Assembly (NCBI RefSeq): GCF_024808665.1
Contig: NZ_JANUBZ010000002.1
Span: 186,001-250,000, forward strand
DNA from: Mucilaginibacter empetricola
Lineage (GTDB): Bacteria; Bacteroidota; Bacteroidia; Sphingobacteriales; Sphingobacteriaceae
Length of the DNA: 64,000 nt
Direction of reading: 5' to 3'
In this document: positions 43,229 to 54,500 of the stretch, piece by piece
How the letters are laid out: each line of letters begins with the position of its first letter
How positions within the stretch are numbered: the stretch's first letter is position 1
Notes under the pieces: model-generated
Database searches by the model: none
Told to the model about the DNA's origin: nothing
Seen by the model: the letters and a program-made list of their open reading frames with translations, nothing else
Position numbers and translations under genes: made by a program

Positions 43229-45529
43229 ATGATCAAATATTTATCAATCCCGAAAGCCGCATTGATGGCTGTTCTGGCTTTGTCGTTTTTAAGTGCTACG
43301 GCGCAAAAAAAGAACGATGATGCAAAGATGAACGCTTTTGTAACCAATTTAATGAGCAAAATGACGCTCGATGAAAAAATTGGACAGTTAAACCTGGTAA
43401 CTATGGGCAGAGCTATTACCGGCTCGGTAGTTAACAATGGCGTAGAAGAGCGCATTAAAAAAGGTGAAATAGGTGGCGTTTTTGGCGTTTACGGAACAGA
43501 ATATGTTTCAAAAATACAGGATTTGGCTGTTAAGGAATCGCGCTTGCATATTCCTTTAATATTTGGATTGGATGTTATACACGGTCATAAAACCATTTTT
43601 CCCATTCCGTTGGGTATTTCGGCTACATGGGATATGGCGTTGATACAGGAGTCGGCTCACATTGCGGCTAAAGAAGCTACTGCCGAAGGCTTGAACTGGG
43701 TTTTTTCGCCAATGGTTGATATTGCCCGCGATCCGCGCTGGGGCCGTATTTCTGAAGGCTCGGGCGAGGATCCATGGTACGGCTCGCAGGTAGCCAAAGC
43801 GATGGTTAGAGGTTACCAGGGTGATGATATGAAAAATGGCGATGCTGTAATGGCCTGCGTTAAGCACTTTGCTTTATATGGCGGTGCCGAAGCCGGTCGC
43901 GAATATAATACGGTAGATATGAGCATTAATAAGATGTACCAGGATTACATGCCACCCTATAAAGCGGCAGTTGATGCCGGGGCGGGAAGCTTTATGAGTT
44001 CATTTAACACTATAAATGGTATGCCCGCTACGGTTAATAAATGGTTGCTGACTGATTTGTTACGTAAACAATGGGGCTTTAAAGGTTTTGTAGTGTCTGA
44101 TTATACTGCGGTAAACGAAGTTACCAACCATGGTTTAGGTGATTTACAAACGGTATCAGCATTAGCTTTGAAAGCTGGTTTGGATATGGATATGGTGGGT
44201 GAAGGATTTTTAACTACGCTAAAAAAATCACTAAAAGAAGGAAAGATAACGCAACAGGAAATAGATTTGGCTTGCCGCCGTGTGCTGGAAGCTAAATATA
44301 AATTGGGCTTATTTGATAACCCGAATAAATCGATTAATGCCGATAGAGAAAAACAAGATGTGCTAACCGCTGATAACCGCGCGTTTGCACGTAAAATAGC
44401 CGAACACTCTTTTGTGTTATTAAAAAATCAGGCTCAAACTTTACCACTTAAGCAATCAGGAACTATTGCATTGGTAGGTCCGCTGGCTGATAATCATTCA
44501 GAAATGTTAGGAACCTGGGTAATTGCAGGCGATCCGTCCAAATCAGTAAGTGTGATGGAAGGTATAAAGAATGTTGCAGGCAATAATGTAAATGTATTAT
44601 ATGCCAAAGGAGCAAATTTTACTGAAGATTCCTTATTAGGTGCGCGGGCATTTCCGTTTGGTTTAAGCCAGATGAAGGATAAACGTTCGCCACAGGAGTT
44701 GATTGATGAAGCGGTAGAAACAGCAAAAAAAGCTGATGTGGTAGTTGCAGTGGTAGGCGAATCGGCAAATATGACCGGCGAGTCGTCAAGCCGTTCAGAT
44801 ATTACCATCCCCAAAAATCAGCGCGAATTGCTGAAAGCATTAGCTAAAACCGGCAAACCTTTAGTTATTGTATTGTTTAATGGCCGACCATTGGCTTTAC
44901 CATGGGAAAACGAACATGCCAGCGCGATATTGGATGCATGGGCTCCGGGTACCGAAGCTGGTAATGCAATAGCCGATGTACTTTTTGGTAACTATAATCC
45001 GGCAGGTAAAATAACTGCAACGTTTCCGTTAAGTGTTGGGCAGATACCTATTTATTATAATCATAAAAATACCGGACGTCCATTTAATGGAAAAGGCTCG
45101 GCCAAATTCAAATCAGATTATCTGGATATTTCTAACGATCCGCTATATCCTTTTGGATACGGATTAAGCTATACCACCTTTAATTATAGCGATGTTAAAC
45201 TGAATAAAACAGAACTTAAAGGCAACGAAACATTAAAGGCTACTGTTACCATAACCAACACAGGTAAGTTTGCCGGCGAAGAAGTTGTACAATTATATAT
45301 CAGCGATCCGGTGGCAAGCGTAAGCCGTGCGGTAAAGGAATTGAAAAACTTCCAGAAAATAAGTTTGCAGCCGGGCGAAAGCAAAGAAGTTTCGTTTAAT
45401 GTTACAACAAGCGATCTGAAGTTTTACAATAATGATTTAGTATATGACTGGGAGGCAGGACAATTTATTGTTCAAATAGGAACTAACTCAAGCGATACGC
45501 ATTCTGCTGCGGTACAATGGAGTAAATAA
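43229..45529 (+). CDS. bglX: GH3 beta-glucosidase (BglX-like, exported)
   Basis: The 766-residue protein has a signal peptide (LAL...SATAQ) and the three-part BglX layout: a TIM-like domain with IARDPRWGRISEGSGEDP (165-182), KHF (212-214) and nucleophile Asp291 in FVVSDYTAVNE; an alpha/beta sandwich (about 390-600); and a fibronectin-III-like C-terminus (VTITNTGKFAGEEVVQLY). It hydrolyses beta-glucosides at the non-reducing end in the periplasm. The terminator at 45582 separates it from the SusC locus. Confidence 0.93.
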   Translation: MIKYLSIPKAALMAVLALSFLSATAQKKNDDAKMNAFVTNLMSKMTLDEKIGQLNLVTMGRAITGSVVNNGVEERIKKGEIGGVFGVYGTEYVSKIQDLAVKESRLHIPLIFGLDVIHGHKTIFPIPLGISATWDMALIQESAHIAAKEATAEGLNWVFSPMVDIARDPRWGRISEGSGEDPWYGSQVAKAMVRGYQGDDMKNGDAVMACVKHFALYGGAEAGREYNTVDMSINKMYQDYMPPYKAAVDAGAGSFMSSFNTINGMPATVNKWLLTDLLRKQWGFKGFVVSDYTAVNEVTNHGLGDLQTVSALALKAGLDMDMVGEGFLTTLKKSLKEGKITQQEIDLACRRVLEAKYKLGLFDNPNKSINADREKQDVLTADNRAFARKIAEHSFVLLKNQAQTLPLKQSGTIALVGPLADNHSEMLGTWVIAGDPSKSVSVMEGIKNVAGNNVNVLYAKGANFTEDSLLGARAFPFGLSQMKDKRSPQELIDEAVETAKKADVVVAVVGESANMTGESSSRSDITIPKNQRELLKALAKTGKPLVIVLFNGRPLALPWENEHASAILDAWAPGTEAGNAIADVLFGNYNPAGKITATFPLSVGQIPIYYNHKNTGRPFNGKGSAKFKSDYLDISNDPLYPFGYGLSYTTFNYSDVKLNKTELKGNETLKATVTITNTGKFAGEEVVQLYISDPVASVSRAVKELKNFQKISLQPGESKEVSFNVTTSDLKFYNNDLVYDWEAGQFIVQIGTNSSDTHSAAVQWSK

Positions 45530-46342
45530 ATATTCATAATCAGCTTATAATTCATAAGCAACTTATAATAACTATTATAAAAAAGGGCCGCCTGGAATTA
45601 CCGAGGGCGGCCCTTTGTGTTATTTAGGAAACGGATCTTTTAATGTTGTTTAAACACCTAATGGGGTTCAGTATGAACGAAATACACGTTATAATATCGA
45701 ATTTTAACATAAACTGATGATATTTTAACCCTGCGCAAAATTGCCATTTGCAAATTTTTAAAGGGGGTGTAATTATAAAAAAGCGGGGGCACAAATGGCA
45801 TTTTTGGCCTTGTTTGAAGTTTAAAACCACATTTGAATGCAATTTTGACTTGTATAACGACAATGTTACATTTTCAATTTTCAAATTCAGGGACCACTTT
45901 GTTAACAATTTAATAATGTTATGACAATGATATGTGGTTTTTGACAGCCATTCAATCAATTAAATAATTATTTTGTAATTCTTATAAAATTACTTGTGTA
46001 AACAATACACTCTATTTACATTAGTATCAATGCCAATGTGATTTTTTGCATCAGCAAAGGATTAGAGAAACCTGATATTATTATAACATTTATTAAGTAG
46101 CCGTTGTTCATTTAGGATGACGGAAAATGGAGTAGCTGTAAGTTTTTAATTTATTGAAGTAAATTACATGATAAAACTTTTACATTTTTTTCTACATAAA
46201 TATTTCTTATTGCCTATTCCTTTTTATAAGAATAGTATCGCGGTTTGTCATAAACCTCCTGACAATAAACTGCGGCTTTAATCTCATCTCACAGAATAAT
46301 AAGCTTAAAATCAAATAAATTAATCAACTAAATCTCAATCTC
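45530..46342. other. Long intergenic region between the GH3 and SusC genes
   Basis: This 813-base gap contains the GH3 terminator (45582-45616) and then about 725 bases of AT-rich DNA up to the SusC start. I see a perfect 12-bp palindrome, AAATAATTATTT (45962-45973), near a weak -33/-7 pair (TTTG at 45940, TATTTTG at 45969, spacing longer than usual). An ORF of 111 codons on the minus strand (45624-45959) has an unlikely composition and no homology signal. A long regulated 5' region is usual for susC genes. Confidence 0.4.
45582..45616 (+). terminator. Intrinsic terminator of the GH3 gene
   Basis: AAAGGGCCGCC (45582-45592) pairs perfectly with GGCGGCCCTTT (45606-45616), loop 13 bases, about 52 bases after the stop codon. 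The 3' side is T-rich. Confidence 0.8.
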
Positions 46343-49300
46343 ATGTTTAAAAGTTTACTCCTAAAGGGAAGAACGCTATGCTTGCTGCTATGCTGCATGG
46401 TTTCTTCATTGGTAGTTACAGCACAAACAAAACAAACAGGTAAGGTTATCGGCAGCGATGACAAATTACCTATTGTTGGGGCCTCCATCCGGATCAAGGG
46501 CACCAACACGGGCGCTGTAACCGACATTGACGGTAATTTTACCCTCTCTCTTTCCCCTGGCAATGTACTTGTAGTAAGTTACATTGGTTTTCAAACAAAA
46601 GAAGTGCCGTTTAAAACTGGTCCTTTAACTATTGAACTGGAACCTTCAAACAAAACCTTAAACGAGGTAGTAGTAACAGGTTACCAAACACAGGTTAAAA
46701 AGGACATTACCGGTGCGGTAGGTATGGTAGACATTACCGATGCCAAAAAAATTCCGGCTACTTCTTCTGAGCAATTGCTGCAAGGCCAGGTTTCTGGTGT
46801 TACAGTAATTAATCAAGGTGCTCCTGGTTCAGGTAGTACAGTATTCGTTCGTGGTGTATCAAACTTTGGTAATACAACACCATTGTATGTTATCGACGGT
46901 GTTCAGAGCAACAATATGTCACAGGTAAACCCAACTGATATCGAAAGTATCAGCGTATTGAAAGATGCGGGTGCTGCTGCTATTTATGGTGTTGCCGGTG
47001 GTAACGGTGTAATCGTAATCACTACTAAAAAAGGTAAACCAGGCAAAACTGTTATTAGCTATGATGGCTATGTAGGTCAACAAAGACCTCTGGGAGGTAA
47101 TGTTTGGCACTTAATGAACCCATCTCAACAGTCAACCTTAACTTTCGAAGCTGGTGATAAAGGTGGCGAAACACTTTACCCAGGTGGTGCCGGTACATTG
47201 CCTACTTATGGCTACCATGGTACTACTGCTTACGGTAATTTTGGAACAGCCGGTGTAACCAATGATCCTGGTATTGTTGGCGGTTACCTATTTGATCCTG
47301 TAACCCCTAATAACGATTTCCTGGTACAAAAATTTGACCAGGCAGGTAATGATTGGTTCCATGACATTTTCAAAAATGCTTTACAACAGAGCCACACTGT
47401 AACTGCAAGTGGTGGTACTGATCACAGCACTTTCTTATATTCATTACAATATCTTGATCAACAAGGTACTTTAATTGAAACATTTGAAAAACGTTACCAA
47501 TTACGTGTAAATAACACTTACAGCTTATTTAACAACCATTTCAGATTTGGTGAAAATGGTTACGTGTACTACCGGGAAAATAACGGTGGTAGCCCATACA
47601 ACCAACAACAAGAAGGTGGTAGTATATCAGAAACCTATCGTGAAATGCCTATTATTCCTACATATGACGTATCTGGCGTTAATTATGGTGGTGGTTATGA
47701 TGGTCCAAGCGGCGAGCCACTTGGTAATGGTAGTAACCCTGTTGCTGTACAGGAAAGAAGTGCAAACAACTTAAACAGAACCTGGAATATGCAAGGAACT
47801 GTATTTGCTGAGTTAGATTTTGCAAAATATTTTACTGCACGTACATCTTTCAGCGGTAACGCACAAAATAACTTCTACTATTTTGCAGGTTATAACACCT
47901 ACGAAAACTATGAGTCGCACACCAGCCCTAACTCATATGACGAGGCATCTAATTATCAATTCAGTTATAACTACACCAATACCCTTAGTTACAAAGAAAC
48001 TTTTGGCAAACACGTTATCAGTGCTTTCGCAGGGTATGAAATAAAACAAACCGGTGGGCAACAAGTTGGTGGTTATGCAACAAACTTTATCTCTCTAGAT
48101 CCAGCTTACGTTAGTTTGGCTCAAACTACAAACCCAGCGTCTATCAGCTTAACAGGTGGTAACGGAACTTTCCTTTATCAGCCTACTGGTACTGAATCTT
48201 ATTTCGGTCGTGTTGATTATAGCTACGCTGATAAATATTTATTCGGAGCAACCATTCGTCGTGACGGATACTCAGAATTCTATCCAGGTCGTCAATGGGG
48301 ATCTTTCCCATCTGTTTCATTAGGATGGAGAATTTCACAGGAAGACTTCCTGAAAAGTGCCAGCTGGTTACAGGAACTGAAATTACGCGGTAGTTACGGT
48401 GAAAGCGGTAATAATTCAAATATTGGTGGTGCAAATGCACTTAATACTTATTATTCAAGCTTTGCTGCAACTGATTATGCAGCTACCGGAAGTTTAAATA
48501 CATTAACAACAGGCGTTGCGCAAAATAGTATTGGTAACCCAAAAACTACCTGGGAAACTGATAAAATACTTAACATTGGTGTAGATGTTTCTGTTTTCAA
48601 TCACTTAGATTTCACTGCTGAATATTACAGAAAACAGTCTTCTAACTTGTTGTTTCAACAACAACTGCCTTCAACAGCAGGTGGTGCAACTGCCCCGTAT
48701 GTAAATATTGGTCAGGTTAACAACAATGGTGTTGATTTCAGTGCTACTTATCATGATCAGATTGGCAGTGACTTCAGATTCAGCATCACTACTAATATTT
48801 CAGCCTACAAAAGTGATATTGCTGCTATTAACCAAACACAATATTTATTCGGCGGTTCACGTCTGGGTGCTTTCGTAGAATTGAAAAAGGGTGAGCCAAT
48901 GGGCGAATTTTATGGATATAAAATTAATGGTATTAACCAAAATACTGCTCAGTTAAATTCTACACCTAACCTTTCTGGTTCAATCGTAGGTTCATACATT
49001 TATAATGATACTGACCATAATGGTATAGTTGATGCAAATGACGAAACCGCTATTGGTAACCCGAACCCTGATTTTACTTATGGTTTAAATTTGAATGCAA
49101 GTTACAAACACTTTGATTTCTCAATGGTTCTTTACGGATCACAAGGAAACAAAGATTTTAACTATGTTAAATGGTGGACCGATACTTACAACAGTTTCCC
49201 TGGTGGTAAACAACTTAACCTGTTAACCAACTCAGCAACTGTAGTAAACGGACAAGTTACCAACCCAGGTGCAACTCAGGAAGCATTGGCTGTTGCCACA

Positions 49301-49600
49301 ACTCCAGCAAGTACTTTTTATATTGAAAACGGTTCATTCTTAAAATGCCGTGTTGCTCAAATTGGTTATACTTTTGATCCAGGTTTCTTAAAGACCATTG
49401 GAGCAAGTAAGCTGCATGTTTATGTACAAGGTACCAACTTGTTCACCATTACAAAATACACAGGCCCAGATCCTGAGTTAGTACCATCAATTCAAAACAA
49501 TGGTTCTACTAATACAGCAAGTGCCTCATACGGTGTTGATTGGGGCGCGTATCCAACCAATCAGAGAACTTATATAATTGGTGTTAACGTGTCATTTTAA
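46343..49600 (+). CDS. SusC/RagA-family TonB-dependent outer-membrane transporter
   Basis: The 1085-residue protein has a signal peptide (cleavage near VVTAQ), a carboxypeptidase-regulatory-like domain (GKVIGSDDKLPIVGASIRIKG ... NFTLSLSPGNVLVVSYIGFQ), a TonB box region and a plug (LQGQVSGVTVINQGAPGSGS, LYVIDGVQSNNMSQVNPTDI, IESISVLKDAGAAAIYG) and a long barrel ending in the aromatic motif TYIIGVNVSF. It imports substrate bound by SusD. Codon use is biased toward preferred codons, which suggests high expression. It is directly followed by susD. Confidence 0.93.
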   Translation: MFKSLLLKGRTLCLLLCCMVSSLVVTAQTKQTGKVIGSDDKLPIVGASIRIKGTNTGAVTDIDGNFTLSLSPGNVLVVSYIGFQTKEVPFKTGPLTIELEPSNKTLNEVVVTGYQTQVKKDITGAVGMVDITDAKKIPATSSEQLLQGQVSGVTVINQGAPGSGSTVFVRGVSNFGNTTPLYVIDGVQSNNMSQVNPTDIESISVLKDAGAAAIYGVAGGNGVIVITTKKGKPGKTVISYDGYVGQQRPLGGNVWHLMNPSQQSTLTFEAGDKGGETLYPGGAGTLPTYGYHGTTAYGNFGTAGVTNDPGIVGGYLFDPVTPNNDFLVQKFDQAGNDWFHDIFKNALQQSHTVTASGGTDHSTFLYSLQYLDQQGTLIETFEKRYQLRVNNTYSLFNNHFRFGENGYVYYRENNGGSPYNQQQEGGSISETYREMPIIPTYDVSGVNYGGGYDGPSGEPLGNGSNPVAVQERSANNLNRTWNMQGTVFAELDFAKYFTARTSFSGNAQNNFYYFAGYNTYENYESHTSPNSYDEASNYQFSYNYTNTLSYKETFGKHVISAFAGYEIKQTGGQQVGGYATNFISLDPAYVSLAQTTNPASISLTGGNGTFLYQPTGTESYFGRVDYSYADKYLFGATIRRDGYSEFYPGRQWGSFPSVSLGWRISQEDFLKSASWLQELKLRGSYGESGNNSNIGGANALNTYYSSFAATDYAATGSLNTLTTGVAQNSIGNPKTTWETDKILNIGVDVSVFNHLDFTAEYYRKQSSNLLFQQQLPSTAGGATAPYVNIGQVNNNGVDFSATYHDQIGSDFRFSITTNISAYKSDIAAINQTQYLFGGSRLGAFVELKKGEPMGEFYGYKINGINQNTAQLNSTPNLSGSIVGSYIYNDTDHNGIVDANDETAIGNPNPDFTYGLNLNASYKHFDFSMVLYGSQGNKDFNYVKWWTDTYNSFPGGKQLNLLTNSATVVNGQVTNPGATQEALAVATTPASTFYIENGSFLKCRVAQIGYTFDPGFLKTIGASKLHVYVQGTNLFTITKYTGPDPELVPSIQNNGSTNTASASYGVDWGAYPTNQRTYIIGVNVSF

Positions 49601-49626
49601 TGATTAAAAAAGAAAACAACAGTGTT

Positions 49627-51462
49627 ATGAAAAAATTAAATTATAAAATTCTGGCTTTGGGTTCACTCGTTCTTTTTACAGCAGGTTATTCTTGTAAAAA
49701 GATCTTGAATTCGACTCCTGCGGGAGCTTTGGCTGGGTCCACACTTGCTAATAAATCGGGCGTGGATGGGCTACTAATTGGCGCTTATTCGCTATTAGAC
49801 GGATATTACAGCGGCCAGCCATATACAAATTACGGATCGGGCATAAGCAACTGGACTTATGGTGGCGTTGGTGCCGACGATGCCTATAAAGGTTCAACAA
49901 CAAATGACCAGGCACCAGATTTGCCAGCTATTGAACAACACGCAGGTATAGCTTTAAATAACTCTTACCTGGAGTCAAAATGGCAGGTTAACTATGCTGG
50001 TATTCAGCGTGCTAATAACGTAATCCAGGAAGTACCTTTGGTTACTGACGGATCGGAAGCTGGTGCAGTTGGCTTGCAGTCTATTGCTGAAGCACGTTTT
50101 TTACGCGGTGTATTTCACTTTGAAGTAGCTAAAATATGGAGAAATGTGCCATATGTTGACGAAACCGTAACTTATGCAAATGGTAACTATAACGTGCCAA
50201 ACCCAGGTCCTATCTGGGATAAAATAGAAGCTGATTTTACTGCTGCTATGGCTAATTTGCCAAAAACACAGGGAATGGCTGGTCGTGCTAATTACTATGC
50301 TGCTGAAGCATTTTTAGCAAAAGCATATTTATATGATCATAAATATGCTCAGGCTATACCGTTGTTAACTGATTGTATTAATAATGGTGTAACAGCCAGC
50401 GGCGCTAAATATGCTTTGGAGCCTTTCAATAACAACTTTAATGCTGCAACTAAAAATGGTCCTGAATCAGTATTTGCTGCGCAAATGTCGGTGAACGATG
50501 GTTCAAACGGTCAGAATGATGATGCTGGCGACGTATTGAACTTCCCTGGTGGTGGTACTTATACCAGCTGCTGCGGTTTCAACGTTCCTTCATACCACTT
50601 AGCTAACGCTTATCAGGTTGATGCCAATGGTTTGCCAATGTTTGTTATCGATCCGGCAACAGGTTACCCAACTTATGATGACGTACCACTTCCGAATGAT
50701 CATGGTGTTCCTTCAACTGCTTCATATACACCTACTAATGTTGCGGTAGATTCACGTTTAGACTGGACTGTAGGTCGTAGAGGTATTCCATACCTTGATT
50801 GGGGCCTATGTGGTGGTGAGCCATGGACTCGTGGTGACCTTGTTCCATACACACCAAAGAAAAACGTATTCTACGAAGCTGCAGCTGCAACTACTACTGA
50901 TAACTACGGTACCTGGGCTACTAACCAGGGTTCGGCTAATAACTATAACATTATCCGTTTTGCTGATGTTATTTTATGGCGTGCGGAATGCGAAGTTCAA
51001 ACCGGTGCTTTATCAGCGGCTGAAGCTGATGTAAACCTGGTAAGAACAAGAGCTGCTGATCCAACAGGATGGGTACATACTTATGTTGATAATAGCAAAC
51101 CTCAGGGTGGTTATACCAATACTCCTGCTGCTAACTATCATGTAGGTTTGTATAACGGACAGTTTGCTGCAAATGGTGCGGTTTGGGCACTTGGTGCTGT
51201 TATGTGCGAAAGGCAATTAGAGTTCGGCATGGAAGGTCAGCGTTTCTTTGACTTACAACGTCAGGATGCTGTTACTGGTGGTCCATTAGGTGCTGGTTAT
51301 ATGGGCGGTGTATTAAACACTTACTATAAATCAGATACCCGTATTGCTAACCCAGTATTGAGCACTGCTAAATTTACTGTAGGCAGAGATGAGTTGTATC
51401 CTATTCCACAGCAAGAAATTCAAGCTGAGAATGGTCAATTAAAACAGAATCCTAACTATTAA
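49627..51462 (+). CDS. SusD/RagB-family substrate-binding surface lipoprotein
   Basis: From ATG 49627 the protein is 611 residues with lipoprotein signal and lipobox GYSC (Cys at about 23); an earlier ATG at 49600 overlaps the SusC stop and would put extra residues before the signal. TPR-like helices with AEARFLRGVFHFEVAKIW, NVYNA-type loops and the closing motif LYPIPQQEI are typical of SusD. It captures substrate on the cell surface for SusC. It is 26 bases after SusC and ends at a terminator. Confidence 0.92.
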   Translation: MKKLNYKILALGSLVLFTAGYSCKKILNSTPAGALAGSTLANKSGVDGLLIGAYSLLDGYYSGQPYTNYGSGISNWTYGGVGADDAYKGSTTNDQAPDLPAIEQHAGIALNNSYLESKWQVNYAGIQRANNVIQEVPLVTDGSEAGAVGLQSIAEARFLRGVFHFEVAKIWRNVPYVDETVTYANGNYNVPNPGPIWDKIEADFTAAMANLPKTQGMAGRANYYAAEAFLAKAYLYDHKYAQAIPLLTDCINNGVTASGAKYALEPFNNNFNAATKNGPESVFAAQMSVNDGSNGQNDDAGDVLNFPGGGTYTSCCGFNVPSYHLANAYQVDANGLPMFVIDPATGYPTYDDVPLPNDHGVPSTASYTPTNVAVDSRLDWTVGRRGIPYLDWGLCGGEPWTRGDLVPYTPKKNVFYEAAAATTTDNYGTWATNQGSANNYNIIRFADVILWRAECEVQTGALSAAEADVNLVRTRAADPTGWVHTYVDNSKPQGGYTNTPAANYHVGLYNGQFAANGAVWALGAVMCERQLEFGMEGQRFFDLQRQDAVTGGPLGAGYMGGVLNTYYKSDTRIANPVLSTAKFTVGRDELYPIPQQEIQAENGQLKQNPNY

Positions 51463-51479
51463 TAGTTAATCGATTTTTA

Positions 51480-51510
51480 AAAAGGGGAGAGAGGTAATCT
51501 CTCCCCTTTT
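51480..51510 (+). terminator. Intrinsic terminator after susD
   Basis: A perfect 13-bp stem (AAAAGGGGAGAGA / TCTCTCCCCTTTT) with a 5-base loop, followed by T7, starts 18 bases after the SusD stop. The next gene begins only 48 bases later, so partial read-through is possible. Confidence 0.85.
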
Positions 51511-51557
51511 TTTATTTAATTTTAGCTTATAATTGTTTCTGCTTTTCCTAATTCTTC

Positions 51558-54500
51558 ATGAAACTTCATTATTCTTTATCCTTTATTCTTTTTGTAACAC
51601 TGTTCGCTTCCTGCAAAAAGAAAGACACTTTGTTTGAACTTATCCCTTCTTCCTATTCAGGTATAACCTTCAATAACAAAATAGTTGAAAATGATACCAT
51701 TAATCCCTTAGATAAGCTTAATATTTACAACGGCGGCGGCGTTGGTGTTGGCGATTTTAATAACGACGGGTTGCAGGATATTTACCTGGTAGGAAACCAG
51801 GTACCTAACAAGCTTTATATTAATAAGGGTAACATGAAATTTGTAGATGTTACCAAAGAGGCTGGTGTTGAAGGCCTTGGCGGCTGGGGCAGAGGCGTAG
51901 CGGTTGTTGACATTAATAACGATGGTTTATTGGATATTTATGTTTGCAATACGCTTTTAGACGACTCTACCAAACGACGCAACTTATTATATATAAATCA
52001 AGGTCCTGATAAAAATGGGGTGCCTCATTTTAAAGAAATGGCTAAAGAGTATGGTTTGGATATAAAGCTGTATTCAACCATGGCATCATTTTTTGATTAT
52101 GATAATGATGGCGATCTGGATATGTATTTAACAGTTAATGCAGCTAAATCTACAGACAATACTTCTTCTTTCAGGCCGATAGTTACCGATGGCTCCAAGG
52201 CAAGTACCGGGCATCTTTATCGTAACGACTGGGACCCCATTTTAAAGCACCCTGTTTTTCATGATGTATCAAAACAAGCCGGAATTTTAATAGAAGGTTA
52301 TGGCCATGCCACCACCACAGTTGATATTAATCGCGATGGCTGGAAAGATATTTACGTTACCAACGACTTCTTATCAGACAATATTCTTTATATAAATAAT
52401 CACGACGGCACATTTACAGATAGATCGAAAGAATATTTTAAACATACCTCAACAAGTGCCATGGGGCAGGATATTGAAGATATGAATAATGATGGCCTGG
52501 CCGATGTTTTTGAATTGGATATGGAACCGGAAGATAACTACCGGAAGAAGATGTTTATGGCGCCAAACAACTATCAGTTATATCAAAACTTTGATTATTA
52601 TGGCTATCAATATCAATATAATCACAATACATTACAGATAAACCAGGGTCCGCGTATAGGCGCAAACGATTCTATTGGAGCCCCGGTTTTTTCTGAAACG
52701 GCCTACTTATCCGGAATAGCGCAAACAGACTGGAGCTGGTGTCCGTTAGTAACCGACTTTGATAATGATGGCTTCCGCGATGTGGTAGTTACCAACGGGT
52801 ATCCACGCGATGTAACCGATCATGATTTTACAACATTTAGAGCTGAGGCTTTCCTGGTGGCTACAAAAAAGCAAGTTCTTGACCAGATACCGATAGTGAA
52901 AATTCCAAACTATGCTTATAAAAATAATGGTAATCTGCAGTTTACTGATGTAACCAAAAGCTGGGGACTTGATGTTCCTACGTTCTCAAACGGCGCGTCA
53001 TATGCTGATCTGGATAATGATGGCGATATGGATATGATCATCAGTAATATTGATGACGAAGTGATGATCTATAAAAATACAGCAAGAGAAAAAAATAAAA
53101 AGAATAGTCATTATTTAAATATCAAATTTCATGGCAGCGCACAAAATATTGATGGTATAGGCACATGGGCCGATATTTATTACGATCATGGTAAGCATCA
53201 GGTTTACGAAAATACACCATTCAGAGGGTACCTGTCAACTATACAAAATATTGCTCATTTTGGTTTGGGCACAGATAGTTTGCTTGATTCAGTTGTTATC
53301 AGATGGCAAAACGGCAAAAAACAGCAACTGAAAAATGTAAAGGCTGATCAGGTTTTAAAAGTAAATATTGCTGATGCCAAAGAGTCTTATTCCTTTGCTC
53401 AGCCGGTAAAAAATAATGCCTCTTTATTTAAAGATGTAACCAAATCGGTAGGTGTTACCTATAAGCATAAAGAAGACGACCTGGTTGACTTTAACATTCA
53501 AAAACTTTTACCTCATAAGCTTTCGCAATATACACCAGCCATAGCGGTGGGCGATGTTGACGGTAATGGCTACGACGACATGGTTGTAGGAGGTACTTCA
53601 AAATACCCGGCACAAGTATTTTTACAGCAACCCAATGGTAAGTTTATTCAACGTGACTTGTTACCGCCAGGGAAAAATAATGTGAACGATCATGTTAAAG
53701 ATGAAGGCTTACTATTATTTGATGCAAATGGAGATGGCAAGCTTGATTTATACGTAGCCAGCGGTGGTTACGAAAAGCAGCCAGGATCACCATCATACCG
53801 CGACAGGTTATATATTAATGATGGCAAGGGCAATTTTACCGAAGCTGTAGATGCATTGCCAAATAACTTTACCAGCAAATTATGTGTAAAGGCTATTGAC
53901 TATAACAGGGATGGCAAGCTTGATCTTTTTGTATCGGGTAGGGTTGAACCCTGGAATTATCCTAAACCTGTATCCAGCATTATTTTACGGAACGATAGCA
54001 AAGATGACCATATTAAGTTTACCGACGTTACAGCGTCAGTCGCCAAAGATTTAAAAAATGTTGGCTTGGTATGCGACGCCATATTTACCGATTTTGATAA
54101 CGACGGCTGGCCGGATCTGATATTAACGGGAGAATGGATGCCGATAACATTTTTAAAAAATGATCACGGCGTATTTAAAAATGTTACCGATAATACCGGA
54201 ATAGGCGACAAATATGGATGGTGGAATTCTATTGTAGCCGGCGATTTTAATCACGATGGTAAAATGGACTATATTGTTGGCAATACGGGCTTAAATACCT
54301 TTTACAAAGCCAGCGACCAGTATCCAATGTACATAACAGCCAAAGATTTTGACAATAATGGCAGTTATGATGCTTTTCCATCTATATTTTTAAAAGATAA
54401 AGAGGGCAATTTACAGGAGTTTCCGGTAAACACGCGCGACGATATTATTAAGCAGATGATTGGCATGCGTGTTAAATTTCAGAATTATAAATCTTTTGCA

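Noticed and set aside
45624..45959. 111-codon minus-strand ORF in the long gap before SusC
   Set aside because: Composition is low-complexity and it carries no recognisable motif; likely chance.
49600..49627. SusD start at the ATG overlapping the SusC stop
   Set aside because: It would add residues ahead of a complete lipoprotein signal, so the later ATG is preferred.
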